Counted from the first letter of the stretch, positions 43,503-55,287 are shown. The stretch: 64,000 nt of DNA from Cladophialophora immunda (GCF_000835495.1 NW_015622546.1:3590955-3654954); one strand, 5' to 3'. Notes: generated by a model from the sequence alone, not told the origin. Numbers and translations are program-made.

Positions 43503-44975
43503 ATGACCCAGGACCATCCCCGTTCCCTCCTCCCACCCATCGACGACCGAATCGTTTCGCCCCGCGATGAAGTAACAGCACTGCTGAAGCAGGATCAATA
43601 TGACCCCGAGAATGAAGACCTCCGACACATGGTCCAGCAACTGTCGAATTCGGACAGCGATCTCGCCCAGCGCGTGGAGGAGGTCATCGTAGGAACGTCC
43701 GCGAAGCGAGAGTACGACCGCGACGTTGAGCCGGATGCCGATGGCGCCGTCGAGATTCTGCCCGACGTGCTGGATTCCGCTGCGCTGGAGGACATTCTCA
43801 AGAGCGTGAAGAACCTTCTAACCTTTTCGTGAGCACATCCCGAGCAGCCCCCAGACGCTGTCAAATACCTGCAGCACTGACGCACTTGGGAGTGCAGGTG
43901 GTGTGTGAACATGCCGATTCCACCGAATATCCTCGCCCATCTCAGAGAATCACGACGCGACGTCCATCTGCGCGTCCTCAAACGGCAAATGTCTGACGAC
44001 GCAGCCAATCTCCCCGAGCTCGACTGGGAGTTCTTCACCGCGTTCCCGCTCTCTCAAACCCACATCGACCGGAACGACTTTGGCAGCATCGTCTACGCGT
44101 CCAGCGCGAACACGACATCTCTCCGCCTACACCTCCTCGTGCCATATTACCCGGCCAGTGAGGGGCCCGCTGAGGAGGAGTGGATGCGCCGCAAGACGGC
44201 CGTTGCGACATCCACGATCGAGTCCCTCCCGAGCCTCGCGTCGATCTACGCCACCGACTACCAGGGACAACTCCCGCTGCTCATCCCGGCCATAGTCCAG
44301 CACCACGCATCGACATTGCAGGTACTCAAACTTCACAGTCTCCCCGTCTTCCCGTACAAGCGACCGAACGGGCTGCTGTGTCCGACCGCCGATCAGATCC
44401 ACCTCCTGGCAACTCGGTTGAGAGCGCTCACGCACGTGGAAATGGACTTTTCCCCCTTCGATCCGACCGAGGGCGGCGATCAGATGATCACACCCTTCGA
44501 GTCGCCCTCCCCGACGACCGCGGCGCTGTCGACGCTGGTACACTCTCTCCCAGCGCTCCGGACCGTGAGGCTCTGGATCGAGGTCCCCACCGCCAAATCG
44601 TTCTTTCAAGACGAATATACCTCCATGGGGAGCGATCCACCGCCGCTGAAGGAGGACAGACTGTGCCAGGCAGTGGCGAACCTGTATGCACTGCTGATGG
44701 AGCGCGGGGAAGGGCAAAGGGAGTCGAGGAAGCTGGAATGCTTGGAGGTGGCCTTCACAAGGCTGGATACGTGGGACCGTCAGGGGGCTTATCCGAGATT
44801 CTTGACCGTCAGATTGATTCCCTCACACTCCCCCACGGATATTCCGGAGGGAGGCGGTGACGCGAACAAGGGTTGGCTGGGGGGGTTCACCATGGAGGTG
44901 GGCGAATGGCAGGACGATTACGCAGAGCAAGACATCGAAGGCTTCATCGGTCACGCCGTCGGATTCATCCATTAG
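43503..44975 (+). CDS. LRR/F-box-type hypothetical protein
   Basis: Cytosolic or nuclear protein of 467 aa from exons 43503-43828 and 43898-44975, joined across a 69-bp intron (GTGAGC, CTGAC branch, GTGCAG) so that LLTFS reads into WCVNMPIPPNILAHL. That junction and the following RESRRDVHLRVL resemble the leucine-rich-repeat part of many fungal F-box proteins. Later repeats include SLRLHLLVPYY, IPAIVQHHASTLQVLKLHSLP, LATRLRALTHVEMDF and LVHSLPALRTVRLWIEV. The N-terminal 110 residues are acidic and helical and do not show a clear F-box. A role in substrate recognition by SCF ubiquitin ligases is therefore only a suggestion. No signal peptide or membrane segment. Confidence 0.72.
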
Positions 44976-45768
44976 CATGTAAGGCAGTGATCGTAGTCAA
45001 TCGAGGAAAAGAGTGTGTTAGATAGGCATATACAGAATCCGTCCTGCGCTACAGCATTTGCGCTCCGGTCGCCTCGAGTCTCGTCTCTTGCAGGTCACTC
45101 TACCTTGAATGCCGGCTTTCATGGTGCCAAGTTTGCAAGCATATGGAATGGGATTGGTCCCGAGGCAACTCCCCAAAGCATTACATCCTTCTCGTACTAT
45201 GTTCTTCGTAGACTCAAGGCGGAGAACTGCTGTAGTTTGTGTGCCAAAGGCAGTGGAGTTGTAGGTAGTTCACGACAGCTATGTCGCAGAGATGACAGAA
45301 GTATGGGCCGTGCAGAGTCCACCAGACGCATACCCCTGATAACGAGAGCCCATCTCCTTCCTTTGCGGGAATCTGTACCCAACCCATGGTCAAGCAACTG
45401 GTGAAAAGGAATGTCGTTTTGCCAAGGTTGTCGATCCCGGCAAAGAGATAAGAGTTGCTGTGGAACTATGGACTACCCCAGCGACTGTGGGTGGTGCCTC
45501 TCCGCATCTTCCACATGGATCGTCCCAGACACGGTAGTGGATATCTTGCAGCACCTCTTCGGACATTCTCCAAACGTCATGGAAAAGGATCATGGCGGAC
45601 ATCTCCAGGCACGGGGCAGATATGGGCGTTATCGGTCCTGCACCCGCTCACGTTGGAAGGCTTTCTCTAAGGCGCGAACCAGTCTTATTGTGCGTTGCTT
45701 GTGTAGACTTTGAGTGATTTGCGAGTTGTTGTCGACGACGGGAAATATCTGCGAGATCAATCGACACA
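44976..45768. other. Intergenic region, no supported gene
   Basis: About 790 bp. Frames at 45015-45404 and 45411-45713 start at non-ATG codons and show no domains. Confidence 0.4.
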
Positions 45769-47077
45769 ATGTCCGAGGACACTTCCAAGCCCAAGAGACG
45801 GATCCTCGTGTCATATGGCGTTGACATAGACGCAATAGCAGGGTGGTTGGGCTCATACAAGGGTGAAGATTCGACCAGTGACATTTCTCGAGGTATGTTG
45901 AGATCAACCAATTTTGGCTGACATGACACGGAAGCCACTCTCAACGGATGATACGAGAGACAGTCTATAGCAGAGAGCTGACAGAAATACCTTCATGTTC
46001 TGTCTGAGTAGGTTACTTCGCCGGCACAGAAGGTGTGAGAAGGTTATTGAAGCTGTTCGACAAATACAACATCAAGGCGTCTTGGTTCATCCCGGGCCAT
46101 AGTTTAGAGTAAGTGTCTGTATGGACTTAGCACCGACTGAAAACCGGGAGAGATGGTCCTTGGACTTCTTTGCGAGCTGACTTTGGCGCGTCAACAGAAC
46201 CTTCCCCGAAGAATGTGCTATGATCCGGGACGCTGGGCATGAGATAGGTTTGCATGGATACAGCCATGAGAACCCCGTCGACATGACATTCGAACAACAA
46301 CGCGACGTCCTGGACTATACGTACCGGATGCTCACAGACTTCTGTCATGGAAAGACGCCCCGAGGAATAGTGGCTCCGTGGTGGGAGGTCAGCAGAGAAG
46401 CAACAGAATTGTTGCTTCATTATGGCATTGAGTATGACCACAGCATGAGCCACCACGACTGTCAGGCATACTATCTCCGGACAGGAGACAACTGGACAAA
46501 GATCGATTACAGCAAAACAGCTGCAGAGTGGATGAAGCCTTTCACCAAGGGCCAGGAAACTGGGCTGGTGGAAATTCCAGCAAACTGGTATCTGGATGAT
46601 CTGCCGCCGATGATGTTCATGGTAAGTGGCGGCCGACCTCAACTGCTTGATGGAGCCGATGGAAGAAGTTCCTTGCCATATTCACTTCCGGAAAGCTGAC
46701 AAACGTGGGCAGAAAAAAGTGCCAAATAGTCATGGATGGGTAAATCCAAGAGACGTTGAAGATTTGTGGCGGGTAAGTAGGAACCGTCCTCCCATCGAGA
46801 TCCTGATTCTGAGTGTTTCCAGGACCATTTCGACTATTTTTACAGGGAGGAGAAAGAGGGGTTTTACTTTCCCATGACAATCCATCCAGATGTATCGGGC
46901 AGGCCGCACGTCTTGCTCATGCATGAAAGGCTGATCGAGCACATTAACAAACACGAAGGCGTCGAATGGGTAACAATGGCGGAAATGGTTGACGACTTCA
47001 AAAGCAGACACCAGCCAGTCGAAGGAGCCATGATGCCAGCACCACGGGGAGAGATTCTGTCAAAGGGCCAGAACTAG
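45769..47077 (+). CDS. Polysaccharide deacetylase family protein, HpPgdA-like
   Basis: NodB-homology carbohydrate-esterase-4-type hydrolase of 319 aa from five exons (45769-45892, 46012-46108, 46198-46621, 46713-46772, 46823-47077; introns 119, 89, 91 and 50 bp). It resembles the intracellular HpPgdA-like subgroup rather than secreted chitin deacetylases, as there is no signal peptide. [12 protein letters not shown] supplies the Asp pair (Asp19, Asp21). [14 protein letters not shown] supplies the metal ligands His93 and His97. The segments [22 protein letters not shown] and [14 protein letters not shown] fit the family. Predicted to be a metal-dependent deacetylase or amidohydrolase; substrate unknown. 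Ends only 11 bp from the convergent AlkB-like gene. Confidence 0.87.
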
Positions 47078-47088
47078 GAGAGACAGCG

Positions 47089-47784
47089 TTATGGCCTTTT
47101 GTTCATAAACTTCAGGGCACCCCCCAGTTTGGCAACCTTGATCACGTCACGTAAGGTGAGACTAATGCGTGTCTGCCGCCGAGCTTGTCCCGTCTCATAG
47201 GGTCGTTGGTCACCGAGGAGATCCCAGTTGACGATTTGTTTGCCGTCCAGATTCTCGTCCGTCTGGATCTCTGAAATGCCGTGTAGTGTGTTCACGTACA
47301 TTTCGCCCGTGGTCACCAATAGACTCCGAGGCTCTTGCAAGATTCGCCAGGTAGGCTTCGCTTCTCGTTCGCCGGCTTCGTTCTTTTTGTAGATCTCGAG
47401 GACAGTGTGACTGCCCAAGCTCACTGTCGCCGTGATTGGGTCGTACGCAGGACCATCTTCGTGAGGCATGATTCCTTCTCCGGGCTTGTATTCATTGATC
47501 AGGACGTGATTCGGAGCCTTGTGCGTGGAATTCTCAAAATATTTGCCTTGTTCGAGCCGGGCGACAATCGTATCGAGGTAGGCCGGCAGGGGGCAAGCAA
47601 GGAGAGTGTCACGAGCAGGACCGGTCAGGGTTGAGGGCAGAGACAATAGCCGCCGGTGAGTGAGAACAGTCCACCGGGACTCGGGCAGTTTGTGGATGTC
47701 GTTGAGGATCTGCTGCTCCTCGGAGGGAGTAATGAAACTGGGGACGTAGTAGCATGAAGGTGGTAACCCTTCGATTGGATCCAT
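47089..47784 (-). CDS. AlkB-like Fe(II)/2-oxoglutarate dioxygenase, ALKBH6 type
   Basis: Non-haem iron oxygenase of the AlkB superfamily. I start at the ATG at 47784 (MDPIEGLPPSCYYVPSF) because homologous sequence begins there; the frame upstream to 47928 is probably leader. Product 231 aa, close to ALKBH6. Iron ligands are His108 and Asp110 (MPHEDGP) with distal His168 (NTLHGI), and the 2-oxoglutarate-binding RxxxxxR is Arg206/Arg212 (RISLTLR). YKPGEGIMPHEDGPAYDP and TVSLGSHTVLEIYKK are typical of the ALKBH6 group. Substrate in fungi is not established. Tail-to-tail with the deacetylase gene. Confidence 0.9.
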   Translation of the reverse strand: MDPIEGLPPSCYYVPSFITPSEEQQILNDIHKLPESRWTVLTHRRLLSLPSTLTGPARDTLLACPLPAYLDTIVARLEQGKYFENSTHKAPNHVLINEYKPGEGIMPHEDGPAYDPITATVSLGSHTVLEIYKKNEAGEREAKPTWRILQEPRSLLVTTGEMYVNTLHGISEIQTDENLDGKQIVNWDLLGDQRPYETGQARRQTRISLTLRDVIKVAKLGGALKFMNKRP

Positions 47785-48198
47785 GGCGGGAGACGACGCA
47801 CTGTACTTACAGTTAAGGACACTGTGGACCAAGAAGATGTACATGGGACGTGTAGGAAGGCATGTTGTGGTGGCATTGAAGTCCTGAAAGTGGAAGAAGC
47901 ACTTCAAGTTTTTGGATTTCTCCAACATCGCAAGCCCAAACCCGATTCGGTTGATGTGAAGAATGCAGCGCCTGGATGCTGTGCCACATCATAACCCAGC
48001 AAATGGAGTAACTGTGCAGAAGATAATGAAGAGATGGAGTTCTACTGGTCCAAAGGATAGTAACTTGCGTTCCCTCCGGATGGTTGGATCAATCCCTCTT
48101 CAAGACGTCATGACTCCAAGACACCGAGTTGGCCTCGTCCGGTCTTCTCGACTCCTATCAGTTTGTCTCTCAATAACCTGCCTTTGACATGGCCAGCT
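47785..48198. promoter_or_regulatory. Divergent promoter region, AlkB-like / wax-synthase-like
   Basis: About 410 bp between head-to-head starts. An out-of-frame ATG at 48189 lies 10 nt upstream of the acyltransferase start and opens a 23-codon frame overlapping it. Confidence 0.45.
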
Positions 48199-49902
48199 AT
48201 GACCTGCGAACCTGTTTCACTCTACCGCCAAACTCTAGCAAAGCGCCAACGTCAATATGACTACGCAATAGCGACAGACGAATACACCCCATTTCTCTAT
48301 CCATGGGATTCGCTCCCAGCCTTATATCTTCTCCTTGCTATTGCAATCACCCCCAAAATCCCTCCAAGGCCGGCCAGAGCTGCCCGATATATCGCATTCG
48401 TTTCGGTTCTCTGCCATGGAGTCTATGTGGTACGCCATCGCCGGACACTCTGGCTCGCGGCTGGCTATGGTATCGGGTTAATGATCGCTTGGGGCGTCAT
48501 CATGTCTGGAGCTCTTCTCCTGTGCAACGACGTGCGACGAGATTTCCGAAGACTTGAAAAGAGAGCAGTCAAAACAGAGAGTGCAGATTCCGACCCGGCC
48601 AAGCTCACAGCGACGTCTTCGCAGCCCGACCCAACCCAAGATGTTGGTATGACGAAGCGGAGGATGCCCAGCTCGTATCCCTTTTCCGGTACGAAGCAAT
48701 CCTTCCCTCGCTCCAAGAAGCCTCAACCTCCCTCGCAGCCATACAAGCTGGTATGGGAGGGATATCCTTACAATTCGGGCTGGTACCATGTCCTTGACTG
48801 GACACTCGACCTGATGACGAGTTTTCGAGCCGTGGGTTGGGAACATCGAATCTCAACAGTAGGGCGGATTGACCCATCGGCACAGCGCGACACACCCGAA
48901 AAGGTTTCCGCCACTGGAGGTAGCAGTGATGAAAGCCAGGCATCATCGACTATTTCGCAATATTCGCGGTCTCCTCAATTGAGAGCATTACGAGGGTTTA
49001 TCACCAACTATCTCCTCCTCGATTTCCTGAAGACGGTCATGGTCACAGATCCGTACTTTCTGGGCATAGCACCATTGGAATCACGCACACCCTGGCGTTG
49101 GCTTGCCCGCCTCGATGATGCTGTTCCGATTGCAACACGCTTTTTTCGGCTTGGGATTACGATGTTTGGAGTCGTATCTGCATTGTCGTTAATCTTCAGC
49201 CTTAGTCCATTGTTCTTCGCCACCATCCTTCCTGCGCTTGTCGATGTCACAAAGATTACGAAGGCGCCTCTTTTGGAACTGTGGATGTATCCGGTCTATT
49301 GGCAGCCATTATCGACCTCGGTCATGTCCTCCGGCCTGGCAGGGTTATGGGGAAAATGCTGGCACCAGATGTTTCGGTTTGGCATCTCAGAACCGTCCAG
49401 AGTCTTGATTGAGAGATTGAACCTCGATGCTCGTGTCGACGTTGCGCGAGTCGTCCGGCTTCTGGTCGCTTTCACTCTGTCGGGATCAATCCACGCGAGT
49501 GCTAGCTACACAACATTCTCGCTAAACGGCTCTCATCCGTTCTCCGGCCCCTTGTTGTTCTTCTTCCTACAAGGTATCGGTATTCTCCTACAGTCTTTCA
49601 TAGTCAAGCTCTTACACAGAAACGCTCCGTGGGTCAAAGATCTCCCGTCGGCTGTAGGTCAGACCGTGAACGTGCTCTTTGTGGTCTCGTATCTTTACTT
49701 CACAGGGCCGTTATTGGCGAACGACTTTGCAAACTCTGGAGTTTGGCTGTTTGAGCCAGTTCCAATCAGTCTCTTCCGTGGAATAGGGTTGGGACCAGGC
49801 GGAAAGGATGAAGGGTGGTGGGTGTGGAATCAGGAAGGCTCGCGATCGATGGGATGGTGGATGGGTGACAGATGGTGGGAGAGAGCGTTGGCGATATATT
49901 AG
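48199..49902 (+). CDS. Wax-synthase-like membrane-bound acyltransferase
   Basis: Multi-spanning membrane protein of 567 aa with a wax-synthase domain (MBOAT-related). The catalytic-type segment GLWGKCWHQMFRFGI contains the conserved WH (about residue 396) that serves as active-site His in this family. The N-terminus carries YPWDSLPALYLLLAIAITPK (first helix), a second helix near VVRHRRTLWLAAGYGIGLMIAWG, then a charged disordered loop (about residues 125-195). Later helices include FGVVSALSLIFSLSPLFFA, LLVAFTLSGSIHASASYTTF and LFFFLQGIGILLQSFIV. Members acylate alcohols or specialised metabolites; the substrate is unknown here. Single exon. Upstream in-frame codons lack ATG, so 48199 is the start, though an overlapping out-of-frame ATG precedes it. 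Confidence 0.85.
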   Translation: MTCEPVSLYRQTLAKRQRQYDYAIATDEYTPFLYPWDSLPALYLLLAIAITPKIPPRPARAARYIAFVSVLCHGVYVVRHRRTLWLAAGYGIGLMIAWGVIMSGALLLCNDVRRDFRRLEKRAVKTESADSDPAKLTATSSQPDPTQDVGMTKRRMPSSYPFSGTKQSFPRSKKPQPPSQPYKLVWEGYPYNSGWYHVLDWTLDLMTSFRAVGWEHRISTVGRIDPSAQRDTPEKVSATGGSSDESQASSTISQYSRSPQLRALRGFITNYLLLDFLKTVMVTDPYFLGIAPLESRTPWRWLARLDDAVPIATRFFRLGITMFGVVSALSLIFSLSPLFFATILPALVDVTKITKAPLLELWMYPVYWQPLSTSVMSSGLAGLWGKCWHQMFRFGISEPSRVLIERLNLDARVDVARVVRLLVAFTLSGSIHASASYTTFSLNGSHPFSGPLLFFFLQGIGILLQSFIVKLLHRNAPWVKDLPSAVGQTVNVLFVVSYLYFTGPLLANDFANSGVWLFEPVPISLFRGIGLGPGGKDEGWWVWNQEGSRSMGWWMGDRWWERALAIY

Positions 49903-51085
49903 TCCTTTTGGGCAGACGTGCAAGAGAATCCAAGACACTCGAGTGATTGTAATATCGACGTTTTGAAGTCCGCAAGATATTTGGTAAGGAGAGCAAGTAA
50001 CCGCAGGTGAGGGGGTAGTGGTTGCGGGTGGTCCCCACGTCACTTGATATAGATGTGCCACCGCTACTAATAATAATAGCGATGCAGCTAAATATGTACC
50101 TAGCGGATGCTAGTTGGGGCGCCCGCTGCATGATGTCACATGGCTGGAGGGTGCCACGGGCGCCCGAGGCTGCGAGATTGAACCCATCGAATCGAATTTG
50201 GGGGCGCCAAACGGGGGCGCCCATCGAGCACCCATCAGCCATCACCCATGCCCAAGGCCAGCTTCGGGTTCCTGGCATTTCGCCATCTCCCATCCTCTTG
50301 CATCTACCCACGCCGCCCGCTCCCACCTCCCACCTCCCTCCTAGCCTTTCCCTTGTCACCTGCGTCGTGCCCTTGTACCCTGCTCACTATTCTGCATCTG
50401 TTTGTTGCATCAATACGCTGTGCCTTGTATGCTGAATCGAAGCATCCACGACAGAGGACAAGAGGACATCAACAGTGGCATCGACCACCGTACTCTGACT
50501 CTCGAATCAGCTTCGCTGTGGCCCAGCGCGGACCTTTTGCACTGTCTTCCCACACAGTCACGCTAGTCAACGTAAACTTCCCGGTGGGCAGCACACACTT
50601 GTCAGTCTCGGCAAGCCGTCGCTCCACCAGCTGCGTCTGTGCGGTTCAGTAGGTCCAAAGAGCCCTGCCTCTGCCTCAGAACCCCGGGCCCAGGCGCAGG
50701 CTTTGCTCCCTCACGGACTTTCCATCTCTCTCGTCACAAAATTATCGCGACAAGGCCATCCAACTCGTTGGATGCACGTCATTCCCTACGCATTCCATCT
50801 CACCTTCCTCAACATCACCTCTTCTCGGCTCACCGCAATAGACGCCGTTTATCCATCCCATCGATCCGATCTCTGAGCGCGGCCTGGAGCTTTGCGCGCT
50901 TGTCTCTTCCTATCGGCCGCAACCTTGCCTCGACCGCAGATCCACCCCGCGCCACCTGTTCTGTATCACCTGCACCCGAAACTCCCTCAACTCTGCGCAT
51001 CTCGCCACCCTGCAAACAGAAACTCGGCAGTTCATAACAGGTCGCTGCCTGCTGATGTTCATTCGTTGTTCTCTCTCCTTCAGTC
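49903..51085. promoter_or_regulatory. Promoter and leader region of the Psy2 gene
   Basis: About 1.2 kb with no supported gene. Contains a cluster of GGGCGCCC octamers (50116-50222) and, from about 50270 to 51060, CT-rich leader sequence. Confidence 0.5.
50116..50222. promoter_or_regulatory. Cluster of palindromic GGGCGCCC octamers
   Basis: Exact copies at 50117-50124, 50158-50165 and 50215-50222, plus GGGCGCCA at 50202-50209. Four sites in about 105 bp suggest a transcription-factor binding array, but no factor is assigned. Confidence 0.5.
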
Positions 51086-54000
51086 ATGGCAATGCAGGCG
51101 CCGCTTGCCAACGACAAGAAGAGAGTAAAAGTTTATGAGCTGCGCGACAATGACTGGTTTGACAGAGGGACTGGATTTTGCACCGGCCAAGTCATCAATG
51201 TATGCCCCCCTGGAGCCTCTGTTCCCTCGTAGATTTCGGGGACGCATCGTCGGCGACCAAAACAAAGGACGCGCGCTAATATCTGGGGTCCGCAGGATGA
51301 ACCGCGCATCTACGTCGAGTCCGAAGACCAGCCCGATCGCATGCTATTAGAAACTCGCATTGTCAAAGATGATGGATATCAGAAGCAGCAAGGTACATAA
51401 TTCGGAAACAAGATTGAGGATTTGGGGCCAACTGACGCGCTTCTAGACACACTCATTGTGTGGACCGAAACCAATGGCACTGACATGGCCCTCAGTTTCC
51501 AGGAGGCCGAGGGTTGTGCAGTGATATGGTACGCGTACCGCTCATTTGGATTGCGCGATGGTCTAACGGTGCTCCAGGGATTTCGTTCACCAAGTCCAGC
51601 AGCAATTGTTATCCCTTCCTGGTAAGCGTCCATGCGACTGCGCAAAATCAGTATGCTGAGTTGATATGCAGATGATGGCCTCTCGGACGATGCCCTCGAA
51701 AACATCTCAAGCTCCTTCACCCTCAATCCCCCCGAGTTGAATAATCTGGACGAGATCGAACAAAGTATACGACATGCCAGCATAACCCAGGGTGGGCGCG
51801 AAGCTCTAGCCAAGTTCTTGATCCGCGAAGAATATCTACTCAAATTAATACCACTGGTTGAAATGGCAGAGGACCTCGAGAGTCTACCGGATCTACACCG
51901 GCTGTGTAATATTATGAAGGCCCTGATTCTGATGAACGATAACACCATCATTGAGCACTTGGTCACGGACGACATCATCATCGGCGTCGTTGGAGCACTC
52001 GAGTATGATCCAGATTTCCCCACACACAAAGCCAACCATAGACAATATCTTTCGGACGAGTCGAGGTATAAAGAGGTAGTGGAGATCAAAGACCAGAACA
52101 TCAAGCGAAAAATCCGACAAACATGGCGGCTGCAGTACCTAAAGGACGTGGTCCTGGCGCGCATCCTGGATGATCCCACCTTTGGCGTGTTGAATTCCCT
52201 CATATTCTTCAATCAGGTCGACATCGTACAACATCTTCAAGGCAACACAGCCTTCCTGAAGGAGCTTTTCGCCATCTTCAGCAATGACAACACAGATATC
52301 AAGCGGAAGGAACAGGCGGTGCACTTCCTGCAGCAATGCGCTGCGATTGCGAAGACGCTCCAGATGCAGTCGAGAGCAAACCTCCTGAACAACTTCATCG
52401 CACACGGTCTCTTTTCGGTCATTACTTTTGCGGTAAAGCATCCAGAACCCTCAATGAGGACGACTGGCATTGACATCCTTGTGGCACTTCTCGACCATGA
52501 CCCCAACATGATGCGAGGTTATATGCTCAAGGCTGTATCCGAAAGGAAGATTCCGCTGACGGATACCCTGATCGACTTGCTGCACGCCGAGACCGACTTG
52601 GGCGTGAAGAACCAGCTGGCAGACGCGATCAAAATCTTACTGGATCCGCAACCCCCTTCCAATGACCCCATGGGCAACCGGCAAAATTCCGAATTCATGA
52701 CGAAACTCTCAAGACCACAGATGACGCCAACTCAGCAAGCAAACGAGCAATTTGCGCAGGACAACTTTGACCGATCGTGTCGAAAATTGTTTCAACCACT
52801 CAAGGACCTCGAATCTAGGGAATCGATGCAGAACTTCAGTTATCAAGAGGTTTCGTTGTTTTCATATTTGGTCGAGATATTGACCTTCTTTGTCCGCCAA
52901 CACTCCATGAGAAGTCGGCCTTTTGTCCTATCTGAGAATCTAGCGCCACGAGTAGCTCAGCTGCTGCAGGTTCCCCAGAAACCGCTGAAACTGACTGCTT
53001 TGAAATTTTTCAGGACAGCTGTCTCGTTACAAGATCAATTCTATGCCGCGCAGGTCATCAAAAGCGGAGCCTTCGACGCCATTCTTGGAATTGTCATTGA
53101 CACGATGCCACGCGATAATCTCCTCAATTCAGCATGTCTGGAATTGTTCGAATTTATCCGAAAGGAGACGATAAAGCCGATCGTTATCCACCTTGGGGAG
53201 CATTACCGGCAAAAGATCCAGGACATTACCTACGTCGACACATTCGAGAATCTTCTCATGAGGTACGAGCAGTTGACGACCGACCATCCGGAGCCAGAAC
53301 ACACCTTGTTCAGCCAGGATGATGCCACGCCTCCTATGAGTCGGACACATATCAATGGTCGGTGGCAGGGCCTGACCGAAATGGATGCCAGCGAAGAGGA
53401 CTATTTCAACGCCTCCGATGACGAAGAGGATGAGATAGAGGATGAGTCCGAACGTGACAATATCAAGGATGTGTCTGAAAGGGTGAACCAGTGGCACCGC
53501 AGGAGGATAAAGGCTGAGATGATGAACGGGAGCGCCAGTCCAATCAGCAAACCGCTGGTAGATTATCCTGATGATGACGAGGATGAGACGATGGACACCA
53601 AAGCCGATGCAACACCCAATACCCCTCTAACTCCAGACAGCAACAAGGATGTTTCTTCCCCCGAACCAAGAGCAACACCCGAAAAGAAGTTGCAGCCATC
53701 CCCGGAGATCAAGTCACTCGCCGAAAGTGAATTGCAGCAACCGCCTGAAAGGATGACGGAAAAACGACGACGGCAAGAAGATGATGACGAGGATGAGCTT
53801 GGCAAGCTTTCTGGCGGTCCCAAACGCAGAAACTCAGCGTCTAGCACTTCGAGCCTTTCGTCCCAAGGTGCCTTACGTCGGAAAAAGGGCTTTCTGCGAT
53901 CGAAGCAGGCAGGCGGTGAAAACCCACCTATGTCGACAAGCAACACCGAGACCGAGAATCACATCGAAGGCCGAAAACCTCGAAAAATCGCCATCAGTCT

Positions 54001-54094
54001 CTCCAATGTGACGAACAAATCTGACGACACGCCTCCGACGACAACGGAAGTCAAGCTGCAGAATAAGCAGCAGTCGGTGGCGACCAAGGAGTAG
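51086..54094 (+). CDS. PSY2: Protein phosphatase 4 regulatory subunit 3, Psy2/SMEK
   Basis: Regulatory subunit of PP4, which dephosphorylates gamma-H2A and checkpoint kinases during recovery from DNA damage. Five exons: 51086-51199, 51296-51392, 51447-51528, 51578-51621 and 51672-54094; introns 96, 54, 49 and 50 bp; 919 aa. The first four exons make an EVH1/PH-like domain (KRVKVYELRDNDWFDRGTG, IVWTETNGTDMALSFQEAEG, VIWDFVHQVQ). Exon 5 holds the SMK-1 domain (NLDEIEQSIRH... to DPTFGVLNSLIFFNQVDIV) followed by ARM-type helical repeats to about residue 650. The tail is acidic and Ser/Thr-rich (DEEDEIEDESE, DDDEDETMD) with a basic KRRRQ/PKRRN nuclear-localisation-like pair, as in other Psy2 proteins. 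Family identity is clear. Confidence 0.94.
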
Positions 54095-55287
54095 GAAATG
54101 GATAGAGTTTTGCCGTTATCTGCGAGCACCTTGCTTCTCTTTTCGCGATGGTGTTTGATGGAGTCGACGAACCACTATTGTACACTATGACCAATATCTT
54201 GGAGGTTACGAGGTAGAAGGGAAGATCCGGTTGATCCAGACCAATAGAGGGACGATGGCAGAGTCGAGATTCGACGTGGATGTCTCCGGGTCTGCACGAA
54301 TGCATGACGAAGTTGCGCAGCAGGCCGCAGTTCCAGGAGCACCAAACGGCAATCAATAGCAGGACGTTGGATGCCCTGTAGTCTGCCGGCCGGGGGACTG
54401 GGGGCTTTATCGCGGTGAGCGGCAAGGAGATGGGAGGCAAGGGAGATGAAGTCGCAAGACAGGAAGATGCGACACGAGAAGCGCTTCTCAACTTGTGAAG
54501 AGTAGTGCAAAACCCGCTCGGGGGAGAAGTGCCTCGTCCACTCCGACCGGGCTCTCTACTCTCCATTGCAGTAGTCCACTATGGGCGGCCTTGTGCAAAT
54601 GCAAAAGATGAATCTTATGGTACGAGTTTGTATCGCTGCTGTCGTGCTGTCGTGCTGTCGTGCTCGTCCCTCCCTCGACTTGTTGTCTGCCTTGTATCTT
54701 CCGCCTGATGGAGGATTACAGCCTTGGTTCCCAAACACACCAAACACACCCAGAGACATTTGGCGTGTTTGGCGTGATTGTCACATTTGCCCGCGCCGTA
54801 TCCTCGTATTCTGTATCATCCCACTTCAATCGACAAATGGTGGACATGTACTTCGTACCAATCATGTCTCATTTTGTTCCCCTCTGTCGTTAGGGAACCT
54901 CGTCTACAACGCGTGTTTTCAAGGGATCCTTGCCTAAAGCAAGCCGCCCGGCTGAACATTGAAGTCTGGGATCTGCGACACGTGGCTGGCTTTCCCGTTT
55001 GGTTCTCAGCTGGAACGTCTGTCTATCACCCCGTGATTCGACCCAGTACGTTCGCGAAACGTCATCCATCTTTGGACACAATGATTAACGAAGGGGCAGC
55101 TGATTAGATTCTTCTTTTCCCCTTCTTTTCCCACCATCATCCCGAGACCGAGTTTCCAGACGACGGAGAACTCCCGTCCAGCCCTTGAAGGAAAGCCTTG
55201 TCGAGCTCATTTCCGTCACAATTCTCTGTTGATAGATTGCCTGTCCATTGCTTGTGTCATATCTCGCCAATTACTGTCACCGGCGGC
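54095..55287. other. Intergenic region with an imperfect hairpin
   Basis: About 1.2 kb. An ATG frame at 54581-54937 (118 codons) has a hydrophobic start but no other support. The GTGCTGTC direct repeat near 54640-54662 and the hairpin at 54731-54776 fall inside it. Confidence 0.4.
54731..54776. repeat. Tandem CCAAACACA motif facing TTTGGCGTG as an inverted repeat
   Basis: Left arm CACACCAAACACACC (54736-54750); right arm TTTGGCGTGTTTGGCGTG (54759-54776). The arms pair over 15 bp with two A-C mismatches. Confidence 0.6.

Noticed and set aside
54581..54937. 118-codon ATG frame with hydrophobic start
   Set aside because: Contains direct and inverted repeats in its middle, no further support, could be intergenic by chance.
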